Part shown: positions 23,377 to 35,947 of the stretch, piece by piece
How positions within the stretch are numbered: the first letter of the stretch is position 1
Layout of the letters: each line of letters begins with the position of its first letter
NCBI RefSeq assembly: GCF_964275005.1
Contig: NC_092697.1
Coordinates: forward strand, 16,208,138-16,272,137
Direction of reading: 5' to 3'
Origin: Diadema setosum
Taxonomy: Eukaryota; Echinodermata; Echinoidea; Diadematoida; Diadematidae
DNA length: 64,000 bases
Made by a program: the position numbers and the translations under genes
The notes under the pieces: model-generated
Told to the model about the DNA's origin: nothing
Seen by the model: only the letters and a program-made list of their open reading frames with translations
The model's database searches: none

Positions 23377-25255
23377 TATATATATATATTCCCTTTAAAC
23401 CAGTGTTTGATGCCACCACTCAAATATATTTGAAATAGGCCAAATGCCGAAGTGGATCTGTCTCTATTACACAGATAGGAAGACAACTGAACTTTCATTA
23501 AAGTACCTGTAGTTATTCGTGTCTCATTTCATAATGACCAGCCACTCTCTCATGAAGATAATAATGTTTTCATGATAGTATACCGATTGCCATCCCTATA
23601 CTGATAATAGTAGGCCTAAATGAGTGGTACGAAATTGTTAAGACACGGAAATGGGCGAATAGCCATCACGCAAAAAAAAAAAAAAAAAAAAGTACATGGA
23701 TATGTTTGGGCACTAATCTGATCGATATATCAATTCATAAAGGACTATACTTTAAGATTATACCATATCAGTTTTATTTGAATTGACTGGAAAAGGGGAA
23801 TCTTTCCAAGTGGTTACAGTTTCAAACATTTTCACACCATACGGCTCTGATTTACACTTTAATTGCACATATTTCTTGATAAAATTGACTTTACTTTTAA
23901 GTTTTATGAGTAGGTGGCTAGGTGCATTTTCATCTCATTTAATGAGAAACAAGCAAAATATTCCTGACATTATTTGAGTTCAAGATGAACCTTTAGATTG
24001 CTCAGAAAAGTGGTGACATAAAATCCCAAACATCCGGGGAAGGCACCTGTGTAATTATTTTGTGCATCCTCGGAAAACTGCCAACTACATGTATTTGAAT
24101 TACAGATTGAACCTCCACGGTCAAACGTACGGGGTAAAGTGCATTGACAAGAATTAAAACCGACAGATCTTGTACCAATTGTTTATTTGCATTGTTTGTT
24201 TGTTTTCCCGTGATTTTGTTAATTTTTTCACAGGTCAGCTATAGTGTCTCTGCATTTTACTGAAGTTTTATTCAATGTTATGTATTTTCATGTATACCTG
24301 TGATACTACACGTACTGTATACGCAATTTCTTGTTACAGTATCAAGAAGACTTGGCATTTGTACCCTTTTCGTGTATGAAGACATTGGTATATTGTACCC
24401 TTTCACGGACTGATAGATATAGGGAGATTAATCCATTGTTTTTGTTTTGGTAATTCTTATGTAATATTCATTCTGTCATGGTGAGTGATCTTTTTGAATC
24501 CTTTCTTTTTGCAAAAATAAATTGTGGTACACGTACAATGTCATGCTACAGTCATGCGAATGCTTTTTTCATTTCTTCATTCAGAATCACGTCTTCTCAA
24601 AACTATAAGATTGAGTGAAAGTTGTGTGAAGCCGAGAATCCACTGTGGTCTCCCAAAGACACTCTGCTGCCACCAATATAGGCCTACTTCACATGAATCC
24701 AACATACTGGTACTGTTTGTTAAGATAATGCTACTGTCAAAGTGGACATTTTCGTGGTGCGGAAATTTTTGCGGTGTTGAAATTTTCACACATTTCACGC
24801 AACCTGAAGCTGGCACAAAAATAAAAGCAGGCAAATATTTTTGCATGCCATATGTTTCTTTGTTTCTTTGGTCAACATTTTGATTCTGCAGAATTAAAAA
24901 CAAGTCAAACTCATCTCACCCAGGTTTTGGGCAGGTATACAGCATACCACACACTGGCTGCTAACCCACAACACATGAGCAAGTTGCAAATAACAGTTGT
25001 TGTCATTACAAAAAGACAAACAAACAATATTAGCAGCTTGCAATGACATTTTGCATCTCCCCCTATTGGATTTACTGTAAAAATAGACATATCTGCTGGA
25101 GTAATTCTTTGCCCTCATTTGGGTAAGATGACCTTTGCAAGCTTTGAATTCCATCAGAATCAAAATATATATACAGTATCAGTATTACATATGAGCAAAA
25201 AATTGCTTTATGTTGCACTACATGTAGATGCATGAAAAATTCCATTTTGGCAATA
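23315..25255 (+). repeat. Unclassified interspersed repeat, copy C
   Basis: The longest copy. Its left part (23315-23860) matches copy B and its right part (23862-25255) matches copy A, so together they define a unit of at least 1.9 kb. A (CA)n tract at 23333-23372 and a short TA tract have expanded inside it. It begins about 370 bp past the EMI-EGF stop codon. No recognisable protein. Confidence 0.75.
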
Positions 25256-26141
25256 CATGGATGACCTGCTAGATACACATTCACATCCATGGCAAAGAAG
25301 CGGGGAAATCTTCACAGACATGTATCCAGCAAGTGGGCCCCAAATCAGGCTTTTATTCAGTAACCTTTGTACTCAATAATGAGAAAACCTGAGCACCACT
25401 CGATAACAATATCACAATTTAGACAATTCCATCATGACAAGCTTTTATCGAGTCACCATGAAGTGTACCTGATACTTGCACTCCATAAATGTCCCAAAAA
25501 ACTTCTGCTCACCAAGTGGGATAGTTCTTTGCATTTTGCCTTTTATAAGAGGAAATTCGCCGGAGGAACTACTGTATTTTACATAAATGTATGGACTTCT
25601 GTGGGGCTCAGTGAAGCAGTCAATATTTATGTCATAATATTGCATAAATATCTATTGCTTCACTAAAGCTCCACATACAAATTCATATGTAAAATATCAT
25701 TATATATAAATTTCATGCACACATGTGGCTGACTAGAGTCTGCCATACAATGATATACTTGAATATGTAAGTCAAGCACTCAGGATATCATATCACAGTC
25801 CCGTGTATGCGGCATTAGACCCAAATACATGAACTGCAGATTGTACACATTGGCAAATGCCTGAGAATGTGCCCAACCTAGAATGTACAAAAAGTACCAT
25901 CTTTGATTATGAACTCCAAAATGAAGTGCAAATACAATGTATTCCTCCACCGCCACACAGTTCCTAGCGAGGGCAATGCATTCAACACTGAAAAAGGTGT
26001 TTAATGCATTTCATACTCTGACCAACGAATCCAACCACATTTCCCTTGTCTCCAGGAACTGAAGTAGGTTAAAACTTGGAAGACAAAGGCACAGAAGTGT
26101 ACAATCTATGTGGTCATTAGCAAATTAATGGCTTTCACGTA
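25256..26141. other. Intergenic stretch without recognised features
   Basis: No gene, RNA or repeat boundary recognised; open frames here are short and lack family resemblance. Confidence 0.4.
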
Positions 26142-26374
26142 CTGTATACGCCATATATTTCGTGAGTCTAAATTTGTGCGAATCAGGAATTCCCAACGAT
26201 TTCGCGAGTTGTCAAATCCGCGACCGTGGAGTCCTGTACTGAACGGAAAAGTGTACATGTGTACGTCACTGTCACATCGGGATCAGAGTCAATATTTTCG
26301 TGTGTCTTTAATTTCGCGAATAGCACCTGACTCCCAAAATTCGCAAAAACCTCACAAAATATTGGCATATACAG
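26142..26374. mobile_element. TA-flanked MITE, family 1, copy 1
   Basis: Ends CTGTATACGCCATATAT... and ...ATTGGCATATACAG between TA dinucleotides. Inside are atttcgcgagt and attttcgtgtg-type segments. Sister copies lie at 28256-28497 and about 47229-47469. Confidence 0.8.
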
Positions 26375-26937
26375 TATACATGTGTTCACTTCAAGTCAAA
26401 TGCCAACACCCTGTAATAACAACTTCCCTCGAAACATCCACATGTACCACATATGGTAATATACATGGACAACGCATTACCAACCGTCGCTCCCTGTCAC
26501 ATTTTATCCCACTTCATGTACACAAAGAGAGAGAGAGAAAAAAAAAAAAAAAAAGGTGGGGGAGGGGCAAGGAATAGAACTTGAAACTGGATTAAAGTGC
26601 TTATTCTTGATATTCCAAATACCCCTACAGGTTATATGCTGCTTCAAATGTGGAGACATTGAGTTATTAAAGTAAAAAGTATGTATGTATGTTTCACTTC
26701 TGATGACTGCTCCTATAAGTACCAGGACTGAGAGAGGTAGAAATAGATGGAGGGAAAACAGGGAGAGATATATTCAGAATATGTCATAGAAAGGAGAGGG
26801 AGAGATACACACATGATTGATGTACATTTTGTAGGGTGGCCCACATCTCAAAATTTGAGCATGCTGCAGGTAACAATCTTGGAAATATGCATGAATATGT
26901 GTGATGTGTATATCACAAAACATCAAAAGTACTACAT

Positions 26938-27351
26938 CAGTGGACTACCTTTTATAACGAAGTCCTTGGGACTGGAAATTTTCTTTCGTTATATCGAAAT
27001 TTCGTCATAACCGAACAAAAAACAAAATACGAGCTTAAATTTTTGCGGTGGTTTTATTTTCGTGAATTTCGCGAATCGCCTTTGAATCGCGAAAATAACA
27101 ACACACGAAAATAACAACGCGCAAATAAGTAAGTTCAGTTAGACCCTCGCAACCGCGCTCGCAACCGCGAAATTAACAACACGCGAAAATGTCCTCGAAG
27201 GACCAATTCGCGAAAATATCTGTACGCGAAAATTTCAGCTTGTACAGTAAACAATAACAGACGTAGGGTGGATAATGGTCCGGCCTGAATTTTTACTTCG
27301 TTTCAACCGGAATTTTGTTATAACCATGTTTGTTATAACGGGAGTGCACTG
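26938..27351. mobile_element. 'CAGTG.ACTCCCGTTATAACG' MITE interrupted by another MITE
   Basis: Left end cagtggactaccttttataa and right end gttataacgggagtgcactg are inverted repeats. Relatives without the insert are at 48011-48191 and 63531-63706. A second MITE (about 27025-27247) occupies its middle. Confidence 0.75.
27025..27247. mobile_element. TA-flanked MITE, family 2, copy 1 (nested)
   Basis: The right end cgcgaaaatttcagcttgta and body (tttgaatcgcgaaaataaca, aacaacacgcgaaaatgtcc) match the clean copy at 45513-45722. The left end is more diverged (aaaatacgagctt). Confidence 0.75.
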
Positions 27352-28255
27352 TATATGGCCCATGCCTGGGGTTTTACATGCTCACTGTTGCTCCCTTAGC
27401 CTATCTTTTTTTTCCCCACACACCTGACCAGTGAAATGAGCTGTAACCCAGGGATGAAAACTTATAGCCAGATTTCTACATAAGTTTTCGGACACATTTG
27501 ACTCATAAATGCAAATTTCCCACTTTGGGTACACAATCAATCAGAAGCAAAGTACATGTACTTACTTGTAAAATGTTGCATATATTTCAGGATATACGAC
27601 AAAAGTTTTATCTTGTGCTAGCAAATATCATTTGAAATGCATGAATCCCCTTTAAGACCTTCCTGTATCAAATAAGCTTTAGACGTAGTGCTTCAAAAAT
27701 TCTTACAAAATATCTGTCCACCAACATGTTCCATATGGAAATGACATGAAGAGCTCTGAATTGGTTTAGTAAAATCACTGAATTCATCCAGCAAAGTCCA
27801 AGCAAGAATACATTCAATTGTGGGGGCCTTGGTGACATACAGTAGGCTCTTTGGTACGAGGGCTATCCACTGGGTTTTTAATGACCGATGGATTTGCTGG
27901 ACAGTTGTGTATACCACAGTGGACATGACCACAACCTACAAATACTCCAACTCAAAGGCAATGCATTTAGAGGCAAATGCAAGTATCCAGCATTTATTTT
28001 GGGATGCACTTTAGCCTAGACTGGAAAACCATGCCAAGTGGTGGCACGTCATTTCCTCTCCTCTCTTTGAAGGCACCTGCCATTTCTGTCTCTGTTTCCT
28101 CTTTTTTCCAAATACAAAAAGAAAAAAAAAAAGGTACAACTTCCGAAAGAAGCAACATGTGAATGTATGGTACACTCATTTAAACTCTGAAAGATTCCGC
28201 AGGTCTACCCTATTGCTGATGCAAATGAATGAATGAATGATGCAAGCAAAAGGTA

Positions 28256-28497
28256 CTGTATACGCCATTATATATTTCGCGAGTCAAATTTTCGTGAATC
28301 GATACTTTCCGACGATTTCGCAAGTGGTTAAATTCGCGATCATGGAGTCCTATACTGAACGGAGGAATGTGTATGTGTACGTCACATTCTTATCAGGATC
28401 AGAGTCAATATTTTCGCGTGTTTTTAATTTCGTAAATAGCAGCTGACTCCCGAAATTCACGAAAATAAAATCCTCGCAAAATATTTGGCTTATACAG
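28256..28497. mobile_element. TA-flanked MITE, family 1, copy 2
   Basis: CTGTATACGCCATTATATTT ... AAATATTTGGCTTATACAG between TA dinucleotides, 90 bp beyond the HCCS poly(A) candidate. Confidence 0.8.
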
Positions 28498-28585
28498 TAT
28501 CACATACAAAGGAGCTCTCCAATAATTCTGAATATCCTTTTAAAGCATTACCCTCTCACCGTCCACTGTCACTTTACACGTAGCA

Positions 28586-28591
28586 TTTATT
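28586..28591 (-). terminator. Candidate polyadenylation signal of HCCS
   Basis: AATAAA on the minus strand, about 250 nt past the HCCS stop codon. It is the only exact hexamer I noticed in that interval; usage is inferred from position only. Confidence 0.35.
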
Positions 28592-28841
28592 TCTGCTACA
28601 CATACCAGCCCTTCCATTTCAGGTGTTCCCAGACTCCACATGTATGCACCGTATCATTGCACGCCCCTCTCTTGCTGCCAAACTTCACGGCAACACCACG
28701 ACAACAATGAATATACACTGTATATTCCGGGTGGAGGCCAGATGAGCCTCTCATCTGCTGGAGCTGAATTTTCAATCCATTCTCGTCTAGTGTCTCATCA
28801 GTTCCTGATGCTCTCCCAAGATCCGTTTCAGTTCATTCTTC

Positions 28842-29052
28842 CTAGTCCTTCATGTACATCAGCCTCCAATACGCGGCCTTCATCCGGTCCCACATTGCAC
28901 CCGGGGAGTCCAGGGCCGGCCGCACGTCAAGAATGGCAAACTCGTAAGTCTTCCTGTTCACGGGACCACCGTCGTAGTAATCGATGACGTAGCGCACCTT
29001 CTTCCCGCACCGGTCCACGATCCAATCATGACGGTCGAACGGCTTCTCATAC
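28842..29052 (-). CDS. HCCS: HCCS exon 4: C terminus
   Basis: It encodes [46 protein letters not shown] and a C terminus rich in W, Y and M, stopping at TAG (28842-28844). The acceptor follows acacactag. Confidence 0.95.
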
Positions 29053-32000
29053 CTAGTGTGTAAAGACAAACAGATGTCTTTTTAAAATTTACAGATAGGC
29101 AGAGTAACTGCTACTGCCTTCATTCCTACAGTCACAAAAATGAATGGGAGATAAAATATCTACTGGAAAATGTCTCCCCTCTTCCATTCCCATGTTGTTG
29201 TGCCCTAACACATTGCCAATGCTGAACACTGGCACTGGTCCAACAGTCCAAGACCAGTAAAAATCACTGTTAGGCCAGCAACTTTTCAAGGATTGCTAAA
29301 TTTCCTTATTGACAGGTTAGGGAAAATAACAAAAATAACACGTACATTGTCAGGGTGATATATCACTTGGTCTTCTCCCACTTCGTCTAATAGTCATTTA
29401 GTCTCAACCCACATGGTCTAATCCCGTTTCATCTACACTGTACAATCAGTTAGTCTAATGACCATTTAGTCTAAATGCCACTTAGCCACATTACCGAATG
29501 ATCTTCTACGGCTATGCCCATCCCATTTCATCTAATACCCACAGTATATTAGACAAAGTAAAAAAAAAAAAAAATCCAAGGAGACAAAATTGCAACTAGA
29601 TCATTTGGTCATTTGACGGAATGATGATTAGCCAAGCTGGGCATTAGACCAAATAAGGATTAGACCAAACGGGCATTGGGCAAAATTGATAGTAGACCAA
29701 ATGGCCCGATTTCACAAAGGTGGTACAATTGAAACCATGGTTTAAACCATGGAGCCAGTTTCCTTGTGCCAGCTAGCATTTTGCAGGACTGCAATTCTTC
29801 CTCTTGTACTGCACGTTGAATCCTGTGTAGTTCTCTTACAGCATTATTAATGCATTCTGAACAGTTGCTTAAATTATCCACTCACCCCATCCAGGTCCTG
29901 ACTCTGGCTCTTGGGGAGAGGTCGTTATAACGACCACCAAAACTTTCCAGCTTTGGGCAAGGGCATTCTCTGTTAGCAAAAAAAGACACACATCAGAGGT
30001 TCACCAAGGTGGAACAATTTTTGTTGCGGCATTCCTACAAACTGCATTCAGACTGTTGCAGGCCTCAACCAAATATGGCATCCTAAATCAGCTCTCACAC
30101 AGTACACGAATCACAATTTTCTTGCTATAAACTTTCATTCAATTAAGGTGATGGTATGGGAAGTCTAGCATTGTTCCACAGAGAAATGGCAGTCCAATGA
30201 AACAGAAATGTAGTATGTAGATTGTTAATAGGAGGGTCATGACCCTACCCATTACTTTGATATCGATCCTTCACTTTCATCTGGGATGGTATAGTATTGG
30301 TTTTAGGTAAGGATTGGGCTTTTAACTTTTTGCAAGATATTAAGAAACAATTTCTGAAATAATACAGAGCATATCATTTCAGTAGCGTTCAAAGTTTATT
30401 AGATGAAAATCAGTTTTGGAATGGCTGAAACATCTAAAAACAAAGTAAAACAAAGCAATCCTAACAAAAGGTGGGTCCCTACTTTTATTAGAATTGCTCT
30501 GTTTTGATATCTCAGCCATTTCAAAACAGATTTTCATCAAATAAATGTTGAATTCCTCATGGAATTACGTGCTCTTTCATATTTTAAAAGAGGTTTCTCA
30601 TTATTTTACCATAAAATGTTAGAAATCTGCAGTTAAGTCTACACAAAAACTATACGACCCCTGTAAGATAGGTTACAGGCATTTGAAACTGAATGCTCCA
30701 TTAGGATCAGCACAGCTAGCGTACTCATTAAAATGTAGAAAATACACAAGAACTGAAGCAAAAGAATTCAATATGTTTCTGATGGATAGTTCTTTTGACT
30801 TTTCATTAAAAAAAAACCAAAACAAATATGCAAACCCAAACAAACAACAAGGCAAGAGCTCAAATGTGTTTCGCCCATCCGCGTAGAAGAAATTAATGTT
30901 TTTCTAACTCCCGGAAGTTCATTGACCCCGCCTATGACCTTTGACCTAGAGCTGACCTTCAACTACCCAAGGGACATTTACCAGCCAAGTTTGGTCACAA
31001 ACAGACATATGGATCAAAAGTTATGAGCCATAATTGAAGCGCGCCGTGAAAACTTAACATTGGGCCCTAAAAGTTTGTTGACTCCTGTCTGTGACCTTTG
31101 ACCTTGTGATGAACTTCAACTCCTCAAGGGACATCTATCATCCAAGTTTGGTTACAAACGGACATAGGGATCAAAAGTTATGAGCCATAATTGAAGCGCG
31201 CCGTAAAAAATTAACATTGGACCCTAAAGTTCATTGACCCCTGCCTGTGACCTTTGACCTTGAGGTGACCTTCATGTTTGGTAAAATGTGCAACTTAGTA
31301 TAACCACTCCTCCCTCCAAGTTTGATTGAAATTAAAGTCCTCAGTAGAGAGTTATTCAAGTTTTTGTAGCATTACGGACGGACGACGGATGGACAGACGC
31401 CGCAAGCGATCCCTTAGTCTCCCCTCACCTCCGATGGGCTTGACAAAAATGACTGCCCAATCCAGCTACAAAGGCAATGAGCAATGATATCCTTTCAATA
31501 TTACGTCAGACTTGTATTTTATGAAAACTGCTATCCATGCATGATACATGGAGACGCAAAGGACAAAGAAGGGATCTTACTTTGCATGGAGCGCCTCCCA
31601 CTTCAGCACCTCCTGCCACGCCTGCTCGTTGTTGGCGTTGTGGATGCGGATGATGTTGTTCATGTCCTCCTGCTCGATTTCGTCGGGCTGCCAGCGCCAC
31701 CCCTTCCTCAGCATGGCGTTCCAGAACATCTGTGCGGAGGGGTAGACCCAGTTCTCGCCCTCCTTGGCGTGGGCTTTCGGGATGCTCGACGTCACGCGGT
31801 CCGTGGAGAGGGAGAATGGCTGATCGGGGGCTGGCCTCTGGTTTGGTGGAGGCATCTATTGTGAATGGCAGAGGGGGTAAGGAAGAGACACACACAGTCC
31901 CATTCTGATTAATCAGGATTCTGTTAAGGCACTATGGACAGCAGCTTTTCTAAAATGTTATGACATACAATGCAAGAGAACCAGATTAATTCTTGCTACA

Positions 32001-32784
32001 TAAGTCATCACTACAGACCTCAAACCTGGCCACTTTGTACTCGACACTGGCTCAACAGGGCAAGCATGAAATGAGCATCAAATCGACATTCTTTTGGGTT
32101 CAAGCTGAGTCATAATTCGCAACATTGTTCATTATCTTGTACATTAGTCATAGAAGATTTTTAAACAGCAATTTCACTCAATATTTCATTGAAGTTGATT
32201 ATGATGATATGATAAACAGGGAGTAATACAAAGACACTAGGTAGTAGAAGTGTTATCAAAATCTGGCATAAAATAAGAATGTTAGGAGATTTGTTATTTC
32301 ATGTGGATTATTCAACAGTGATTGGTCAGAATCCTAAATCCCATGGATGCAAAATTAGATGTGACCTCACCTTGTCTCTCATTAACGTGTACCATGTCTT
32401 CACTTAACTTAGTCTTCTGTTTTAGGATGACGACACAAAGCTATACGTAAATTGTACCCTACACATCAAATCATCAAGTAAGCAATGCAATGCTGTTACA
32501 TTGTGGGAATGATGATTGCTAGACTACTGACCAAAAACAAATAAATAAAATTTTATTAACATTTATGTGTAGTCAAAAGTGGAAGAGCTTGCATGCAATG
32601 GTATCATCTCTTCCATTCCACCTACGTAGCTGTGAAGAATATCACTGCTTTGCTAAGAAAAGGGAAAGTATATAAACATGTTTTATCAGGTACAGTGTAT
32701 TCTCATTCCATATCCAATTTTGATGAAACTTGTTAAGTACTGTCAGTCTATTTGTTTGCTTGTTTGTTTGTTTGGTTTTTGGGT

Positions 32785-32815
<31 letters not shown>

Positions 32816-34205
32816 GTCACCAGTCATTTCGGTGATCTTGAATATAGTATTGAATTGAACCCTACCTACAGGCCATCACATATATTTGTGGAGACTGTTG
32901 CAATGTTCATAATTCTTGAAATACAACTCTCTCTCTCCCTCTGATTTGGAACACTGTGTATTGGAAAAAAGCTGAAACAAACACAGATCTACGATCTTAC
33001 AGAGTACCAGCATCTTGTTAGGTGGACTGAAAAAAATAGGGGTGGGCCTGCCTTTTTAAGAAAATGCAGGTAAGTCATAAACTTTGGAGTCATACTGTCT
33101 TAAAATGATAAACATTTTTGTTTTCAATGCAAAGACACCAAAAGCTCAGGAATAAAGCTGCTCATTTTCATCAAATGATAATTTATGAAATCTACAGGCA
33201 CAGAGAGTAAGATTATTTTGTGACACAAAAAAGTCTGCCCAAACTTTCAAAAGGAAGCATAACATGTCTTGGAAAAGAGAGGAGTAGCAATAGAAACTTA
33301 TAAATGCATTGTATCAATTAAAAGATGAACTGTTGCCTCAGCTTTTCTACTGGATGCACACTTGCCATTCCCTCTCCTGGGTATGTCTATAGCACTGAGC
33401 TGTCTGCACATGGCAGTCAAATATATGTGGGGACCTACCTTCTACTTTGCAAAAATAACCTAGGATACAATATAGTATTGTTCTGTCTGTCTGTCTGCTT
33501 GTCTGTCTAGTTGGTCATGAAAAGTTGATGGCAACTTTTCTCAAAATTGTCTTTGTACTTTCTTCTTTGCACATTGTATTACAGTATTGTGAATTAGACG
33601 TGCATGTTCATTGTGATGCCAGATGGCATTCGATCAAATGGCTCTTTCAGCGTAAACTTTTTGTACTTGTGAACTTTGTAGGTGGCCATTATGAATGATC
33701 ATTACAACATCATTACAAAACTCACAATGAGAAAGCCTAGGGATCTGTGATAGTAACTGAAACTGTTCTCATGTCCATTTAGAGTGAGTACAAGTGTAAG
33801 GTACCGTATAAGCTGATCATCATCACCAGTCATTTAACTTTCCATGAGTTGGTACATTAGTGAACTCACCCTATTCAAGGGGTCAATGTCATCTGTCTTG
33901 CTGTCCACCATGAGTGTATTGGAACCCCCAGACATGGGGCACTCGCTGACTGCTTGCTTCCCTGACTGGTGCATGGGGCACTCCGATGGTATAGCACCTG
34001 CGCTGGTGGCAGTGGCATCTTTGGCAGGGGACTTGTGCATGGGGCATCCTGCGGGTGCATTCTTTGTTACCGGTGGAGCAGCAGCCTCTGCCCCTCCTTT
34101 GTGCATGGGGCACTCTGATGGAGGGGAAGACGCACCCGTGGTGGATGGCAGACTCGCGACGCTGGCGGCTTGGACCGTTTGAGACGAGGACCAGACTCCT
34201 CCCAT
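28842..34205 (-). CDS. HCCS: Holocytochrome c-type synthase (cytochrome c heme lyase), 301 aa (gene-level entry)
   Basis: Coding exons on the minus strand: 34205-33870, 31855-31581, 29969-29886, 29052-28842, with phases 0, 2 and 2 joining cleanly. HCCS sits on the inner mitochondrial membrane facing the intermembrane space and attaches heme to apocytochrome c (and c1) through two thioethers. The N-terminal 100 residues are low complexity and carry four CP motifs (C32, C54, C76, C89); the conserved body begins at [19 protein letters not shown]. The heme-ligating histidine of the family matches H184 in [14 protein letters not shown]. Further family landmarks are [54 protein letters not shown] and [10 protein letters not shown]. 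Length agrees with animal HCCS, slightly longer at the N terminus. The start is the first ATG of the exon and gives the expected MGG N terminus. Confidence 0.96.
29365..29705. repeat. 'gtctaat / attagac' repeat in HCCS intron 3
   Basis: Several ccatttagtctaa-type units on the left are mirrored by attagaccaaatggg-type units on the right, with a (A)15 tract between (29561). It behaves as a foldback minisatellite. Confidence 0.55.
29886..29969 (-). CDS. HCCS: HCCS exon 3: ECPCPKL / SPRAR segment
   Basis: An 84-bp exon reading [20 protein letters not shown] ... RTWMG. Acceptor gctaacag and donor ATGGG|gtgagt. It joins exons 2 and 4 in frame. Confidence 0.94.
30290..30620. mobile_element. Foldback MITE in HCCS intron 2
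   Basis: gatgaaaatcagttttggaa is mirrored by ttcaaaacagattttcatca, with aaaacaaagcaatcctaa / ttagaattgctctgtttt inside. It is the same family as 53685-54050; the outer ends are more decayed here. Confidence 0.65.
30905..31440. repeat. Tandem repeat of about 160 bp, three units, in HCCS intron 2
   Basis: Each unit begins near gttcattgacccctgcctgt, includes gacctttgacctt and tggatcaaaagttatgagcc and ends gaagcgcgccgt. Unit starts are near 30913, 31075 and 31222 (the third is cut short). A ggacggacgacgg stretch follows. Confidence 0.8.
31581..31855 (-). CDS. HCCS: HCCS exon 2: heme-binding core
   Basis: Phase 0 start after cacaatag, opening [14 protein letters not shown]. It holds the conserved histidine in [13 protein letters not shown] and ends in KWEALHA with donor AAA|gtaaga in phase 2. 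Confidence 0.95.
31856..33869. other. HCCS intron 1 (between coding exons 1 and 2)
   Basis: Contains a T homopolymer of about 28 at 32788, a ctgtctgt tract at 33483 and no recognised element or exon. Confidence 0.6.
33870..34205 (-). CDS. HCCS: HCCS coding exon 1: N-terminal CP-motif region
   Basis: Starts MGGVWSSSQ and ends DPLNR before donor gtgagt. It contains three CPMH motifs and one CPMS. The probable acceptor (cttag) gives an exon start at 34231, leaving 26 nt of 5' UTR. Confidence 0.92.
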
Positions 34206-35014
34206 GTCTCACTACTTCTGTTTATGTTCCTCTAAGATCAAAGCCTCCTCTTGAATGCCAAAATCTGCAGAGATATCAAAACAATGGGTGAATTAACGTT
34301 ACTAAAATCTGAGTACATTGTACTATCGAATGGCTGTCAGTGTCATCATAGTGTACAGGCTGCCAGGCCCAGGCCAGGGCCAGGATTCGAGGAATGCATG
34401 TAAACGGTTTATGTTATCACAGCAATACCTTTTCAGCCTCACCGATCAGGAACTACAGGGCTGCCAACTCTCACGCATTACCTGTGAGACTCACACATTT
34501 TGACCAAATCTCATGCTCGCACACTAATCAAACATCATCTCACGCACAGAGAGAGAGAAACAAATCACAGACGTTTTGATACACCCGCGCATGCAAAACT
34601 CCACCTCCGCATCGATCCTAAACGCAGTCGAGTTCATTTTCACCAGTATTGATATCGTTAGGCTGGTTTACCGCGCTGATCATAGATTAAACAATTTGAT
34701 TGGCAGTCATTGATGGTCGTACAGTGTACCTGAGAGAAACGTGCTCGCGCTCCAAGTCCAACCATCGTCCCAACCAGTGAATGTTGTACATACATTACAT
34801 ATGACATGCTAATTATTGCTATGCACGGCCCGCTGGCAAAAAACCCAAAACTGAAAAGTGCTACATGTATGCCATTACGCCGTTACAGTCTAGTCTTTAC
34901 ATATATCGCATGCATGCATGTTCGATTTCAGCTAACTTACTGATTAACCATGTCGTGGAGAACTTGTAATGTTGTAAGTGGCCAACAGAGGTTTCATCAC
35001 CAATTTTTACATTA

Positions 35015-35440
35015 AGTGCTCATTTTAAGTACACTGAAAAAAAAAAAAATCACTTTCTTCAGTATGCCCCAAATATGCAAAATAGCTCCCTATCATCTGA
35101 GGGCCAGGGGGGACACCCCCTCCCACACACGTCACACCCTCCTCCCCGCTTGGTTGCTCCACTCCCTTGTTGGGCTCGGTTGTTTCACTCTCAGTTGCGG
35201 ATCCAGGAATTCCATAAAGGGGGAGCACAAAAATATTTCCTATAACTTCTGGTACTAACGTATTTAGTGGTAGTGTCTACTACTAACATTAGTGGCGGGA
35301 CTCTAGTCTCTAGAATAGGACTAGATAGGCTCGGCTTTACCACTGCACTGCACTTCTGGGTTTCATCGGCTGACAAGCAAGCAAAAAAAAAAGGCTTAAG
35401 TGCAAGTTTCTTGCGCAATAATTAGATCTCTAAAGGGGGC
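35015..35440. repeat. Isolated G-run satellite-like monomer and 'gcggatccaggaattcc' repeat
   Basis: 35100-35170 resembles the satellite of the EMI-EGF introns (ggggacaccccctcccacac). At 35196 gcggatccaggaattccata matches the start of the element at 39786. Confidence 0.45.
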
Positions 35441-35947
35441 GCACATGCCCCCTTTCATTTTTCCTTTCTATTCTGTCTCTTTCTTTTATTTTCCAAACAT
35501 TTAAAAGGAGGAGCCCGGTGCACCACTTCCCCCTTGCCTTGTGGCTTGGATTTGCCACACGTACTGGCTCCCTCGCAAATATCTCACTCTCACCTGTCAG
35601 ACAATGTTGGCAGCCCTGAACTTTTATCTTTGCACTCATGAGTCATAGATGGTACTCACTCACTTGTTACTGTATACGTATGTTATTGTTAGATCTCTTG
35701 AGACTTTGTAAGTCACTAAACTGCTAAATGTATGTTTTCTAGACTCTAATTCTTTTCCAACATTTGGGGATAAAGTCTAACGTTAGACTCAGAGTCTGAT
35801 CGAGACAACGTCAACGATGATGCCGAACAAGACTGAATGAAACTGAAAGAGTGAATCGAATGGTTAGTTCTATAAAATTACATAAAATGCTAGCCGGACC
35901 AGACGCCGTGCACTAGCGACACTTGTGTACAGCGACAGGGCTGTGTA

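Noticed and set aside
31484-31895. Several overlapping frames of 90-129 aa around HCCS exon 2
   Set aside because: They are out-of-frame or opposite-strand readings of the real, conserved exon.
33844-34291. Plus-strand and other-frame ORFs over HCCS exon 1
   Set aside because: Repetitive readings of the CPMH-rich exon; only the frame beginning MGGVWSS continues into conserved HCCS sequence.
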